Assembly (NCBI GenBank): GCA_036345935.2
Contig: JADWOT020000006.1
Span: 10,762,519-10,826,518 of the forward strand
DNA from: Taenia hydatigena
Taxonomy: Eukaryota > Platyhelminthes > Cestoda > Cyclophyllidea > Taeniidae
DNA length: 64,000 bases
Reading direction: 5' to 3'
In this document: positions 12,014 through 24,500 of the stretch, in pieces
Numbering within the stretch: position 1 is the first letter of the stretch
Layout: each line of letters starts with the position of its first letter
Notes under the pieces: generated by a model
Told to the model about the DNA's origin: nothing
Database searches by the model: none
Seen by the model: only the letters and a program-made list of their open reading frames with translations
Made by a program: the position numbers and the translations under genes

Positions 12014-12839
12014 CTAGAAAAAGCCAAGGCAATCGGTCGTTTAGCTTCGATTGATTGTGGTTAGTCATCTCGTCTGGCTGTGAGAAAGTGGGAAGCGCAC
12101 GTCTTAGATCCCAGCCACGGGCGCTGACAGTACTGCTGTGTTTTTGAGAGCAGGCTACTGGTTTTGTTGCAAGAGAAGGCACAAATGGCTTTTAAAGATC
12201 TCACCAATGCAGTGAAACAGGTTTGTAATGTTCAGCCTACTTAGCATTAGACCGCACAGAAATGAACAATGTTTTTTCAACTAACATAATCTAAATGTTC
12301 TTATGAAACAAAACATCTCCATTCTGCTAGGATTGTGCTTTATTTAAAAAAATTGCAGAAATGACCTCACCTCCTCGGTAGGAAAATAGCCCCTGCATGA
12401 CATGCTTAGTCCAGATGCACACTAAAAATCCCGTTTTTGCATCATTCAAAAAGAGTCAATCAATTGTCCTCCACGTGGCTTCTCATCATTGCCTGGTGGT
12501 AATGCCACTGCAATCAAGCAAAGCGGAAAGCGCGCGAAAATCGGGATCATCTTCAACAACGCTGAGTTGCAGTGCCAGGCTCATAAATGCACCCAAAAAA
12601 TGGTGCATTCGCAATGAAGCGCACCATTCCTAATTTCCAATCCCTTTTAAGTGGACAAATTGTCAAAAGTATGACATGAAAGTGGCCTTCCAAGCAAATG
12701 AGACAAAACATTATTGTCCCATTAACGATTAGGGTTAATGGTCTGCTAAATTTTTCAGCTGCTTTGCTGAACTGGAACTCTACGACCCGGATCTACCATC
12801 TGGCCTACGAACACAGTGTGGATAGCGAGTTGCCAAGAC

Positions 12840-13040
12840 GAGACGCACTTTCACCCGCCTCGTGGAGCGCCCGCCTGGCCAGGTGTGCGTGCCAAGTAAT
12901 GCGGCGTCAGGCCCAGTGAACAGCATGGCGGTTGCGCGCGCGCCCGTTCCGCGGCATGTCCTCCCGCGCCGTCGTTGCGTGCGTGCTTTCAGCCACAGGC
13001 TGATATGCACGCGAGCACGCGCGCTCCGATCGTTTAGTCA
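12840..13040. promoter_or_regulatory. CpG-rich patch
   Basis: This roughly 200-base stretch is much richer in G+C and in CpG than its surroundings, including a run of alternating GCGCGCGC near 12935. In an AT-rich neighbourhood it could be a promoter region, for instance for a 5' exon of the plastin gene on the minus strand. Open frames through it are shadows with no family resemblance. Confidence 0.3.
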
Positions 13041-13121
13041 AGGCCGATGAAGCAACCAATGCGGTGACTCCACGAGACATCTACGCAGAATGCAACATTC
13101 CAATATGCATGCTGCGCATCG

Positions 13122-13194
13122 ATTTGCATATTAAGCATGCAGCCTTCAAAAACGTACCAAACGCTCTACTTAGCTAGCTCAGCTTTATTTGCAT
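13122..13194. promoter_or_regulatory. Two octamer (POU-type) motifs ATTTGCAT
   Basis: ATTTGCAT occurs at 13122-13129 and again at 13187-13194, with related ATGCAT sequences between 13100 and 13140. The octamer is the classical POU-domain binding site. Proximity to the CpG-rich patch makes a control region plausible but unproven. Confidence 0.25.
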
Positions 13195-15548
13195 CGAATC
13201 GTTCGCATAGTTCGCTTATAATAAGGTTTTTGCGATCTACTTCAACAAAAAAATGACAAGATCAGTTGTGACCTGTTTATTTCTTTAAAAATAGAAACAT
13301 CACTTTCGACTCGTAAAATGCTCTGGTAAAATCTCTGATAAAAAAATCTGCGATCCGACCGTCTTCGAGATTTTTAAGTCTCTGCATGAAAATGGCTGCA
13401 TTAAATCGGGAAGGTGGACTTATAAGCAAAGTTTTAAGTGATCAGAAAACGTTGTCAGTGGAAATACTTATGGCTTTCGGCTGTCACAAGATAAGAGGCA
13501 TAAGAAGGGCATTAGACTTCAGGAAAGGTCGCACAACTTCCAGGTTTAATCGGTACCCGAGGTAAAATGTCCTTATTAAATCTGTACCACTCACTCACCC
13601 AGCAGGTTGACCCCACAACTCGAACCCGTCAGTGTTCGAGTCCTCCTACGCTATCAATTCGGATCGCAAACCGTGCGAAAAAAACTACAACTAAGTTAAA
13701 AAACAGGTAGGTCACATGATTAAAGTACAACAAAATCGGGTAATGCTATGTGAGTCCAACTTATTGGTTGCCCGATCCGAACTGCAAATTCATTCGTCGA
13801 TTCATTCTAATCGCAAGCTGAACGCTTGCTAAGGGCAAATCGATGTCCGTCCGTGACAAAATCCATGCAACTGCGCAGCGTATGTGCTTTCCGAGTGTGC
13901 ACAATGTTTATGTAGCGTGTTGTTTATGTAGAACAGCGACACACAATGCTTGCGTGATCCGGTGCCGAAACCGATCAAAGGAACTTATTCCGATGAATGG
14001 TTTATTTCAACGCAAGAACCGCCATCATTACTGGAATCGACAAACAAAGACTAACATCACTCAGACGATGACATACTTCCACTTCAAAATCCGCGGTGTG
14101 CACACAGAAATAGCCAGCATGTGTTCACGGCTTTTGAAATCATTCTCAAATCTCTCCCGTTACTTTCAGATTCAATGAACGTCGAAATCTCGCTAATTTG
14201 GTTTCCACCTGGGCTGTATAATATACCAAACAGATTTTCATTCACGTAAAGCACAAGGCTAGACCTTAAATGATGTAACAAGAAGCCAACTTTGAATTCG
14301 CATATGTACTAAGCAAACCTGGCGTTTACACAACTGCTTTAGCTAGGCATTTGACTACCCGATAAATGCACAACATGGGAGCGCAGACGACTATATATGG
14401 GGATGACAACGTCCACGAGTCTCAAATTAGCCCCATGCCCGTGCCTGCACTTGAACACGGAGCGAAGAGACAGAGCGGATCGAGGAACATGAGGTCGCAA
14501 AGTAACCCAGTCGACTGCACGGCCCTGTGTCTCCCCGCTAAACCACTGATAACCGCGGTAAAACCAGACTACAAGCCCAACCCGCCGTCCCTCCACTTAA
14601 CCCAAAATATATTTACCCCTTCACTCAAAACATCAGACTAATCATCCTCAATATAACTATTCTGGAGTAAACGTTTATTTTAATAAGAACTAAGCGAAAA
14701 CGCTAAATCTGCGGTAGACCTTTAGGAACATTTTAAAAACTCTAACGTCCTTACACTAAGATATTTCCGAGGCAGGAAAATACTGTTGGAAACGCAATTT
14801 CAGTCCACCTAGACCAACCCTATTAACAGTTGAACAGCGGCCTTCCTTACCCTATAGCAACAGTATAGTTTTACTTATGCAGGAAGCTTCATTATTGCAA
14901 TAGGCTTGGGTGGAGTAAATCTGCGCGGGTTTAAATAGCAGAGAGAGGGGGAGGACATTGTTCGCAAAACAGGAGAAAAGGACACAGGAAAGAAAATCGT
15001 GGAGATGCACATTTTCGACACAGTGAGTGGAATCAGAACAAAGGCGGGTTTATTCGCTTGCGTGATAGAGTAGGTGATACGAAAACCAGCGAACGCTCAT
15101 CAGTGCTCGAGTGTGCGGGAATGAAGAGAGGCAACAATAAGTGGGCTAGTATTGCTGGAGAAAAGAAAGAATATATTTCAAAAATTGACTAACAAATACA
15201 TTTACACACGTGGACAGAGGCGATGGTGGTGACATTTTGAGAGTAGCTAATCCGTTGGGCAAATTAAAGCTCAATGTATAAACTATTTATATATTCACCA
15301 TGAGAAAGGCAGCGCGTAGAAAATTTCGCTCCTATTTTGAAAGTGAGAGAATGAACCCAAAACAAAAAGCCCAACGGACGATGGAGGAAGGGTAAAAAGC
15401 GTGAAGAAAAAAATTGTGCAAAAAGATAACTACCTCCAGAAAGAGCAAGTGTAAGTGGATGTGTACGGGTAAAACGACGCGAAAGTGATTTTAGGCGGTA
15501 AAGCGGATGATTTGCAATCATCACTCGCAGTGAAACATTCTTTCATCG

Positions 15549-18500
15549 TTACTTTTTCCGCATGAGTGTAAGGAACTTCTTCTTGGGCTTAGAGGGGCCA
15601 GGAGCCTGCGCATCACTGGTACCGGGTTCGGAGAGATGGAGTGCTGTAGAGGGGAGAGTTGCTGAGCGCCCAGCAGGCGCTACCAATCCACCCTCTACCT
15701 CCTCTTCTTCTGTGGGAGGCATTACTGTGACAGGAGCTGGAAGCGAAGCCGCGATAGAGTTGATGGCTTCAACCCAATTATGCATATCATCCTCCGAGGG
15801 GCATTGGAACAATGATTCACCGCCATTGAACAACTTCAGGCGGAATACACACGGACGCTTTTCATAGTTGGTTGCAGGAGCAGCCACGGCACCAGCAAGA
15901 CTAACTGGACTCTCTTTGTGATAGAGGTGTCCTGGCTTATCGTGAGCAGACCGGGCGTCTTTGTAGGCAGAGAGGGTTCCCAAAGTAGCGTTGAGCACAA
16001 AATAAAGCTCGTGCCAAGAGCGACCGGATGCTCGTTTGGCAGCGGTCTCCCATTCATGCTTCCGGTGGAGAACAGCCTCAAGATTGTGGGGAGCAGGACG
16101 ACCAGAATCGACGGACTCACGAAGGGAACGACCCGTTGGTGTTTCAATGCCGCGACGGAGCGGAGTGCCATGGAAGGAACCGGGAGCAGCAGCCGTCTGA
16201 GAGGTAGACGGGAGAGGCTGGAATTCTCGACTAGCGTCAGATATCTTTTGATCAATGGCTTTCTTGCGTGCGGCCTCACTTTCAGGTGTTCGTTCCTTAG
16301 CTTTCAGTTCAAGCTGGAAAAAAGAAAGTTTCGTGTAAACACCACCTCAGTTTGTCGTAGATCCCGGATGATTTCAAGAAAGTAGGCTTTATTGAACAGT
16401 GGAGGCACAAATGCTAGTGAAAAAAGTAGACACCGAATTACCTTTTCGTTAGGGCTCCATTTGCGCATAGGACTTACATTTACATAACTGAACACAAATC
16501 TAAACACGCAGGTAGATAGTTACCTGACATGAGCAGAGCACTAATGAACGGTAAACTTGTGTAAACAATGAGCACACGGGAAATTGGTCTTCAAACACAA
16601 AAATAGTCAAACCAATGGGATCAGAAAAGTAGGTCAATAAGGTTCCCGTGAGGAAGCCAAATAATAGAAAAATCAAATCAAAAGTAACTTCAAAAGGAAT
16701 TTTATGTGTCCTTACCATAGTCTCCTTTTGGAGGGCGATAAATCTTTCTTCCTGAGTGGCCACGGCCTTTTCAAAGGCCAGGTGCTTTTTGAGCAAAGCG
16801 AGAGTTTCATCCAGGGAGTCCCCGAGATCAGGACTTTTGACAAATGACTCCTGAGCGACAAGCCAAGCTTCCGCAATAGCAGCATCGCGAGCGAAATGAT
16901 AGACTTCCAACATCAGCTGAAGGTTCTCGTTTCTGTCATTCCATTGTTCCAGCAGGAGGACACGCTCAGTAACCAGCTAAGATTAGTCACCAAAAACACT
17001 AAAAACCCAATTGCGAACTGATATTTTTATAGAATCAACCATTTATACAGCTTGTGATATAGTTGGCAAGTAGTTTGAAGTAAGTTGACGTCGATTAAAT
17101 ATCGGCAAATGCACCAGGAGCCCATTCAGACACATAAATGACTCAAAATAAGGCTGGTTTGATCTTGTTGGGGTAATCCAAACCGATACAGTAAAAACGT
17201 AGCAATACCCATACGAGTAGGATAGGATATGAAGCACTAGCATTATTGATCAGGAACGTCATCTGGCGAACCTAGGTAACAGGGCATTATTGATAGAGCA
17301 TTATGTAATTTACTTGTGATCACCGTTCACATTGTCACTCTGATGGGTCAGTTGGCAAATCTAGTAGCGTTAACTTGCATGTTTTACCAAGGCTAAATGC
17401 ATCAGGTGCGTCAGCAGTTCCTGATAATGACACAAACATACACCTTATTACAATAACCAAGGTCTGCAAAGACCTACTGACCTTTGAAATTACTAACACT
17501 AATCGCAACTACCCTACCTACATTTTAATATGCTTTTCCACATTCCATGAGAACCCGGCATCAAAATTGCACAAGTTCGTGACGTTCTGAGCCACACACG
17601 CACGGTGACTGATGAGGTGCCTTACGACAAAAAGATAAGCACAATGCAGCCTGAATAGCTGACAAGAAATAAAGGCCGAAGCGCAATGGCACATACTGGC
17701 TCGCAAGGCTATTATGCTAGGAGTAAAATGCATATTCTTATGCTGTTAAGTAAAAAGTGCCATTTAAAAACTACCTGAATGCATTTGTCGCGAATTTCTT
17801 CCTCCCTTGGGTGACGTCGATTGAGTAGAGTTCGTCCCAGACTTAAGCAAATACTGAAGTTCTCCTCACGAGCGTCAATCTCTGCCTTTAGACTTTTGTG
17901 ATTGTTCATCAATAATTCAACTCCCGAAACATCCCTGCAATGAAACATATGCATGCAAATAAAAGCGCTGCCATCCCGGTGGGTGGAGCTAACTGGAATG
18001 AATCAATTGGGAGGCTATAGAGATGAGCAGAATTCCACTATTAATCGGAAATGCGGGAAAATATTGGAATAAATAATAAGCGAATAGGACAGAAGTTATA
18101 ACTAAACTTGCATTGTGTAGAGGGCTCCAACATACTGACAGTGAAATCTCATGAGTGTAAAAGAACAATTCGAGAAAGTCTAATAACCTCAGAATCAGTG
18201 AATTTTGCAACCAATCGCAAAATCGGTTAATAATAAAACAATATTCAAGCATCGTACCCGATTGTAAAAAAAAATAATTATTGGTAAGCACCTTGGTTTT
18301 TCTTTGATGGTCATCTCGGTGCGCATGGTATCCATCCAGAGTTGGAGCTCACGGACCATTGCGAAGAATCTGTGAACATCACTGGCATCTAGAAGATGAA
18401 TCTTCCTCTGCTCAGCGGCATACTGGAGCTGCCTCCAGGCCTGAACGACTTCGTCGCGGCGATCACATATGACGCTTTCTTTCTCGCTAGCATAGCTAGG

Positions 18501-21500
18501 TAGCAGGTTGTTGGCGAAGTCGACAACCTCCTCTACCTGTTGGCCAAGGCGGGAGAGTTCCGCCTCGAAAGCTGCGTGCTTGCGCTGCAGCACTGCAACA
18601 GCCTTGGCGTCACGACCGACATCCTCTGGGATGGCACCTGCTTTCTCTGCGATCCTGAACACAAAATCATCCATTGAGTGTGCAGATGGCTACAAAAGCG
18701 CCATGTCTGTTTGTTTAACCATTCAAGGCGGCTAAATGACCTCACCTATCAAGAACATCCTGACAATCACAGAGGAATTTGTGCAGATCCCAAGCGGCCT
18801 TGAGTAATTGAATACTGGTCTCTATCAGTTCCAGAAGGTCGGCCCAAGCCTCATTGACACGATCCTTCCAGCTAGCAATTTCAGCAGCTTCTCCATGACC
18901 TTGGGCAATGAGAGCATCACAGAGCTCGTTGGCAGCAGCAACTCGGTGTTTGCCCAACTCGTTTGTCTCCTTTGAGAAATCCGCAAAACGCTCTCTCAGC
19001 AGACAACAATGCTCGTAGTCGGCACCCATCTCATGGCTACTGGCGATGACTGTACGCTCGTCAATCCAGGCCTAAGAGGCAAGACACTTTTACAATAAAT
19101 AATCATTTCTGACGTTTATAAAGAGCATTCACTACTGATCATAAAACGTGCCTCCAAATCAAGGATCTCACGAAGAAGACTGTAAAGCTTCAGAATCTCC
19201 TCTAGCCTCAGCCGGCGTTCCAAGCAGAGATCGTGCAATCCGGCGTACATCTTGTCCACCCTTGATTGTTTGGCGGCCACCACCTCACTTTCAGGATGGT
19301 CCGACTCAACCATAGCACGACTGCGGTCACCCAGAGATCGAATTTCGCTGGCGTAATTCTCAATGGTCTTTTGCAGCAGCTCGTGCTTCTTCATGGCGTT
19401 AGTGGCACCTTGCTCGTCTTTAGCTTTCTCGTCACCCATAAGGTAGAGCTCCTGCTCACCCATCCAGGCTTCTGCCTCACTAGCATCGAAGAGGTATTGC
19501 TGAGCGATTTCATTCTGCGCAAGAGCGGCCTGGCGGTCGGCCAAGGCCTGACGCAGCGTAGCCCACAAAGCATGCACCTCGTCGATACCCTCACGGAACT
19601 TCTCACTATGTGGGTGACCTTCAGCAATCATCTCCTCGCCTTGCTATATAGGGGAAACAAAATAACACATCGAGTAGGAGCTGAATTAAAATTAAAAGCC
19701 GTAAAGAAAACCAACCAATTCTCTATCCAATAATTCAGAATTTTTTAAAGGGAAATCAATATAAGATTTAAGATCTCACCTGACAAACAGCATCAATGCG
19801 CGGTTCATGGTTCTCCACCTCATTGGTGAGCATCTTGTGACGTCGTTGCAACTGCTGGTTAATAAGGAGGCTAGATGCCATTCGACCGTGATCCTCGATA
19901 AGAGCAAGTTTCTCGCGGATCCAGTCCTTCTCGTCCTCCAAATCGCGGAAGAACTGACGCACCCGCTTCTGCTTGAGAAGGCGGTCGCGTCGGTTAGCCA
20001 TTGGAGCCTCAAGCTCCATGAGACGGATACGCACCTCCTGATGAACCTGCTCAAACTCATCCTTTCTATCGGGGTATTGCTCCTTCAACTTTTCGGCATG
20101 ATTCTATAAACAGGGAGAAAAGTGTTGCAATAAGACACATAAGCAGAGGTAGTTTTATGTAACTCACAGCCATATCTTCAAGCATCTTTCGCTTAGCCAT
20201 AAGCTCTTGCTCCTTCTTCTCCTGGTCCTTGATTTGTTCATTGAGTTCGACAAGCCCAACTTCTTCAGTCACCTCTTCCGTGGTGGTAACGATCTGCGAG
20301 GAAACCTCAGTAATCCAAGTAAGCATGGACTTGGCTGTTTCGTCAAACAGGGCCTCGCGGTTGGAATCAGCCAACTTGGCGCTCTGCTCCTGTGCTTGAT
20401 TGTTGAGGTCGACCCACTGGCGACGCAGTACCTCCATGCGTGGCTCAATCTCTGCCTGAAGTTGTGGTTGCTCAGCCATCAACTGCTCTCCATCGGCAAT
20501 GACTTTCTCAATCTTGTCCTTGTTAGCGTCCAACTCACTCTCAAAAGTCTTGAATTTCCCATAGATGGCAGCAATACCAACACCACTACAGGGAGGAGGT
20601 GCTTGCTGAGCCAGAATCGCCTTTTCTGATATCCATTCCTCAACCTATAAATTATATTAATGAGTGCATATTAATATACATCCTTTGTAAATTAGTGCCA
20701 AAAAATTTTTGGGAGCGTAATTTATTAAAAACGAATTTTCAGTCGGGTTAGATGTAAAGTATTCCCAGCATTGTTAAACACTCAAAGGAGGGGATAAGTG
20801 GCATAGGTGAAAATGATTAAATAGTGAGGGTACACAATACCCCACATGCTGATCTCATTGAGTGGCTATAAATAGTCTGCAGAGTTTTTATAGTGAAATG
20901 CAAGCAGCCGCAGTGAACTCCCACATCATTCGTCATTAAGGTCGTTCGTTCTCAGCCGACGATACACGTCTCCTCTTACTCCCACTTCCATAAGACTCCT
21001 TGCATCTAGCGAACAGCAAATCTGCTCACGTTTCACATGCTACTTGCCCAATACCAAGGGGAGGTGATAGTCACTTGGAGACCTTCTAGACAAATGGGGA
21101 TGGGGGAGAAGGGAGTGGAGCAGTACTACTTTCTGCCGTCCTAAATTCCACATCCTCACCCCAATGAGGTTTGTAGTGCCCATCCTCGAGCTGTACACCA
21201 TCGACCAGACGGACCTCAGGCGTACGCATCCAGTCAGAGGGACGAGTGTGCCCACGACGCACCACACTCACACACCATGGAAGCATTGCCTTCTAGGGAA
21301 GAATCGGTGCGTGTCTTAGACGTTTGGGGTGGGTGGTTGGTGGGGTGTTGCCTCGTTTGGGGTAACCAGTAGACTTTTTGTTCACTTTACCAACGCCGGT
21401 AAACAAATGTCCCTTCTCGTCCCACGTCAGTCAACAATCTAACTGCACGGTGAGTCCCTATACCACACTTGAAAGAAGTGAAGAACGAAGTGGCAGTCCT

Positions 21501-24500
21501 TGCGACCCCTCATCCACCATCCATCAACCCGCATCAAGTGGCAATCATTTGCCTAGCTTCCACGATTGTCTCTTCTCAATCGACGTAGCCGCGAACAAAA
21601 GTGACTCATTGCTCACGACAGAAACTACTGCAAGCCCTTGACGCGGTAATCTCCAATTGATGGGTCAGCGACAACGCACCCGTTCATGGCCAAGAGTAGT
21701 GCGTCTTCTTGGAAATGATGCATCATCAGAATCAAGCAAGCCTACACTACTTTTGGTCTGCAGGTTCCACCACCGCATCTGCTCCAATTGCTAGACAACA
21801 AATTAGGCAGCAAGCTAGCTCTTGCAACTTTAAAACCGAGTTGAGTTTGGTCTGTGAAGCAGATAAGCTTCCATCACGTACACCAAATCCAACTGTCCAC
21901 CTATGCATGAAGACTTAACATGGGAGGAAAACAGCACCCGCATACTGGCGCATACCTCTTCTCCTTTACAGTGTACGTGTGCAAACAATTACAATAACAT
22001 CCATCGTCCCAGACTCCACTAAAAAACCCTTTTGGCAACCTGATACAAATAAATGCGGGTTGTTTTGACAGAAAAATCAAAACACGACTGTCACTGAGGA
22101 AAACCACTTGCACAACGGGCGTTCATTTGAGAACCACTACGGCAATCAGCAGATTCGATTTGCATGCTTGCGCCACTACGAACTCTCAGCTTGTGAGTTG
22201 AACTACAGCCAACTCAGGTTAGATGAACACATGGATTCCGATCAAATGAACAAAATATTTCAGGCATTATAACCGCTAAAAGCGGTTTTTGATGTTACAT
22301 CATATTAGAAATTAGAGAAAGTGGTTCAGTAAGGGAAACGCACAGTCTGAATCAGTAAAGCTAGCAGCCATTTTAGAATAAGGTATTTAACCAACCCAAA
22401 CTGCCAAGCGAATTGTTAGTTCATGAAAAACTAGGTTATCACACTCTCAAACATTACCTGCTCATCCACCTGAAGTGAGGGAGGGATAAGTGAAATAGAT
22501 AAACAATGCGGGGGACACGATGACAAGTAAGCTTACATCATCGACGTCTTGCACAAATCCTTGTAACCTAGACTGTTGTGCCAACTTGGCCTCACGCTCA
22601 ATAGCCTTCTCTTTGACAGCTTGGCGTCTAAAATGCCAAAGCGATGTGGTAATGGAGTTAAACAGGGTGTTTGGTGAACGGAAAATACGCACTTCTGCTC
22701 TAGCTGATCGCACTTGGCCACAAGCTTCTCGACGGGGAACACGCCACGATTGGCCAGGTCGCGACCAACGGCAATAACTTGAGAAATTTTTTCATCGTTG
22801 GCGGGCATTGCGGCCTGAAAAGTGCTGAGGTTACGCAGAGCCTCTTCCACAGACTCTGGAGTAGGCTACAAGAGACCACCGTAAGGAAACGAGCGTCATT
22901 AAATAAACACATCAGAAGCAGTGCTTGTAACCGCATCAGCGGTCATCAAAAATATGTCAAAACAAGTAGAATTGTCATTCGATCCCCGTATAAGCACAAC
23001 AGGAAAATAAGGTGAAAACTCACTGCAACCTCCTTGGTAATGAGAGCCTCCTGCTTATTGATCAGTTTGTCCATGAGAGTAGCGTCCCTGAAGAACGACT
23101 GCAAAGCAAACAATAGGAAATTCATTAAAACTGGGAAGGTATTGAAAAATGTACATGAAACGTAGCAGCTATAATCTTCACAGACGGCGCAATGAATTGA
23201 AAATAGCATTTGAATCACTTAAAACGCACATAGGGTTTTGGGATGCTGAAACTATTTAGTAAATCTACGTAATGGAATCAATCGATAAAGAAGCAATGGA
23301 GATAACCTGAGCTTCCACATCCCGCTTAAGAACTTTATCACGATCCTCGTACATCTTGTGCAGAGCAACCCAGTTCTCTTCGATACCGTCTAAACGCTCG
23401 GAAAGGAAGAGATACTGGGGATCTGTTTGATTCTCCACAACTTTTCGTCCTATCTCCATAAGCCGCCTGAAGTCGTCTTCATAACCGTCAATTTCTGGTT
23501 TAAACTGTTCATGTTCTTGCAGAAGCTTTTCCGCCTCCTAAACAGAGGAATATCATAGGGTTAGGCGGAAGCCAGCCTTTGCCAACTAGCAAAGACAAAT
23601 CATGAAGATATACCACTTATGACTTGTAAAAGGAAGTCCTAAAAGTAAGACATTGTGGTACAAGACGTTCGATACTTTGGAAAGTTTAAATGCAGGTGAC
23701 TTACTGGAAGGGTGTTCGGCACATCCTCAGATGCAACAGTAACTTGAGCCCTACGGAGCCACACTTGGAAATGGTCAAGATCCTGCAAAAAGCGTTGGAG
23801 CTCACTAGAATCATTCAGACGGTCATCACGTTCCTTTAACATTTCCTTCAGTTCATTCCACAAGTCATGAATCTTCTTCCTCTCAGCTCGAATAACCTAA
23901 GTTTCAATAAACTACTTATAGCACCTTACTTCCGACGCTTCTGGCTTGGCTGCATCCAGCACATCGGCTTGTTCATCCAGATGGTCAATTTTAGCTTGTA
24001 TAGCTTGGAGATCACGCTGAAGACCACTTAGACGACGCTGGAGCTGCATGATGCCTTCCAAATCATTACCAAGTTCATCTGTGGATTCAATCAACTGTTC
24101 CTTCTCCTTTATCCAGTTCGCTGTCTCCTGACACTCGATCAGGAACTGATTGTACTGATAGGCTGTCTCTAGCTGACCTTTCTGCTTCTCAACAAGATCA
24201 GCTAGGTCATTCCAGGTGGTGTTGAGTGTATCCTGACGAATGATGATTTGCTGTGCATCAGGATGATCGGTTCCAATAAGGTTTTCGGAAAGTTTGTTAA
24301 CGGAGCCAACCTTTTCCGCATTCTTCGTCATCTCTTTCTCAAAGCACTCGAATCTATGGCGAATAACACCAAGCTCTTCAATCTCATCTGAGGGGCAAAG
24401 AGTTGTAAGAAGTTTCCTCTTCTCCGTGATCCAAGTACGAACTGTGTCGGAAACATCGAACAACTTGTACATGGACAGTGCATCTAGAAGACGTTGTTGT

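Larger units (their letters stand above)
12014..15548. other. Intergenic region, 3.5 kb, no supported gene
   Basis: No exon chain is recognised. Upstream plastin exons may lie here on the minus strand but could not be identified. It contains a CpG-rich patch at 12840-13040 and octamer motifs at 13122-13194. Its right part is the 3' flank of beta-spectrin; the first AATAAA on the minus strand is about 500 bases below the spectrin stop (15048-15053). Confidence 0.4.

Noticed and set aside
12180..12225. Short plus-strand start-plus-donor pattern (ATGGCTTTTAAAG ... CAG/GTTTGT)
   Set aside because: Only 12 codons and no matching downstream exon could be found.
12480..12575. Minus-strand 30-codon frame starting MSLALQLSVVEDDPDF as a possible first plastin exon
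   Set aside because: The DDPDFRAL similarity to the plastin CH1 region is superficial, the frame closes quickly and no GT donor joins it to 12013 in phase.
13600..13650. tRNA-like TGTTCGAGTCC sequence
   Set aside because: The B-box-like core is present, but no cloverleaf arms or acceptor stem can be formed around it.
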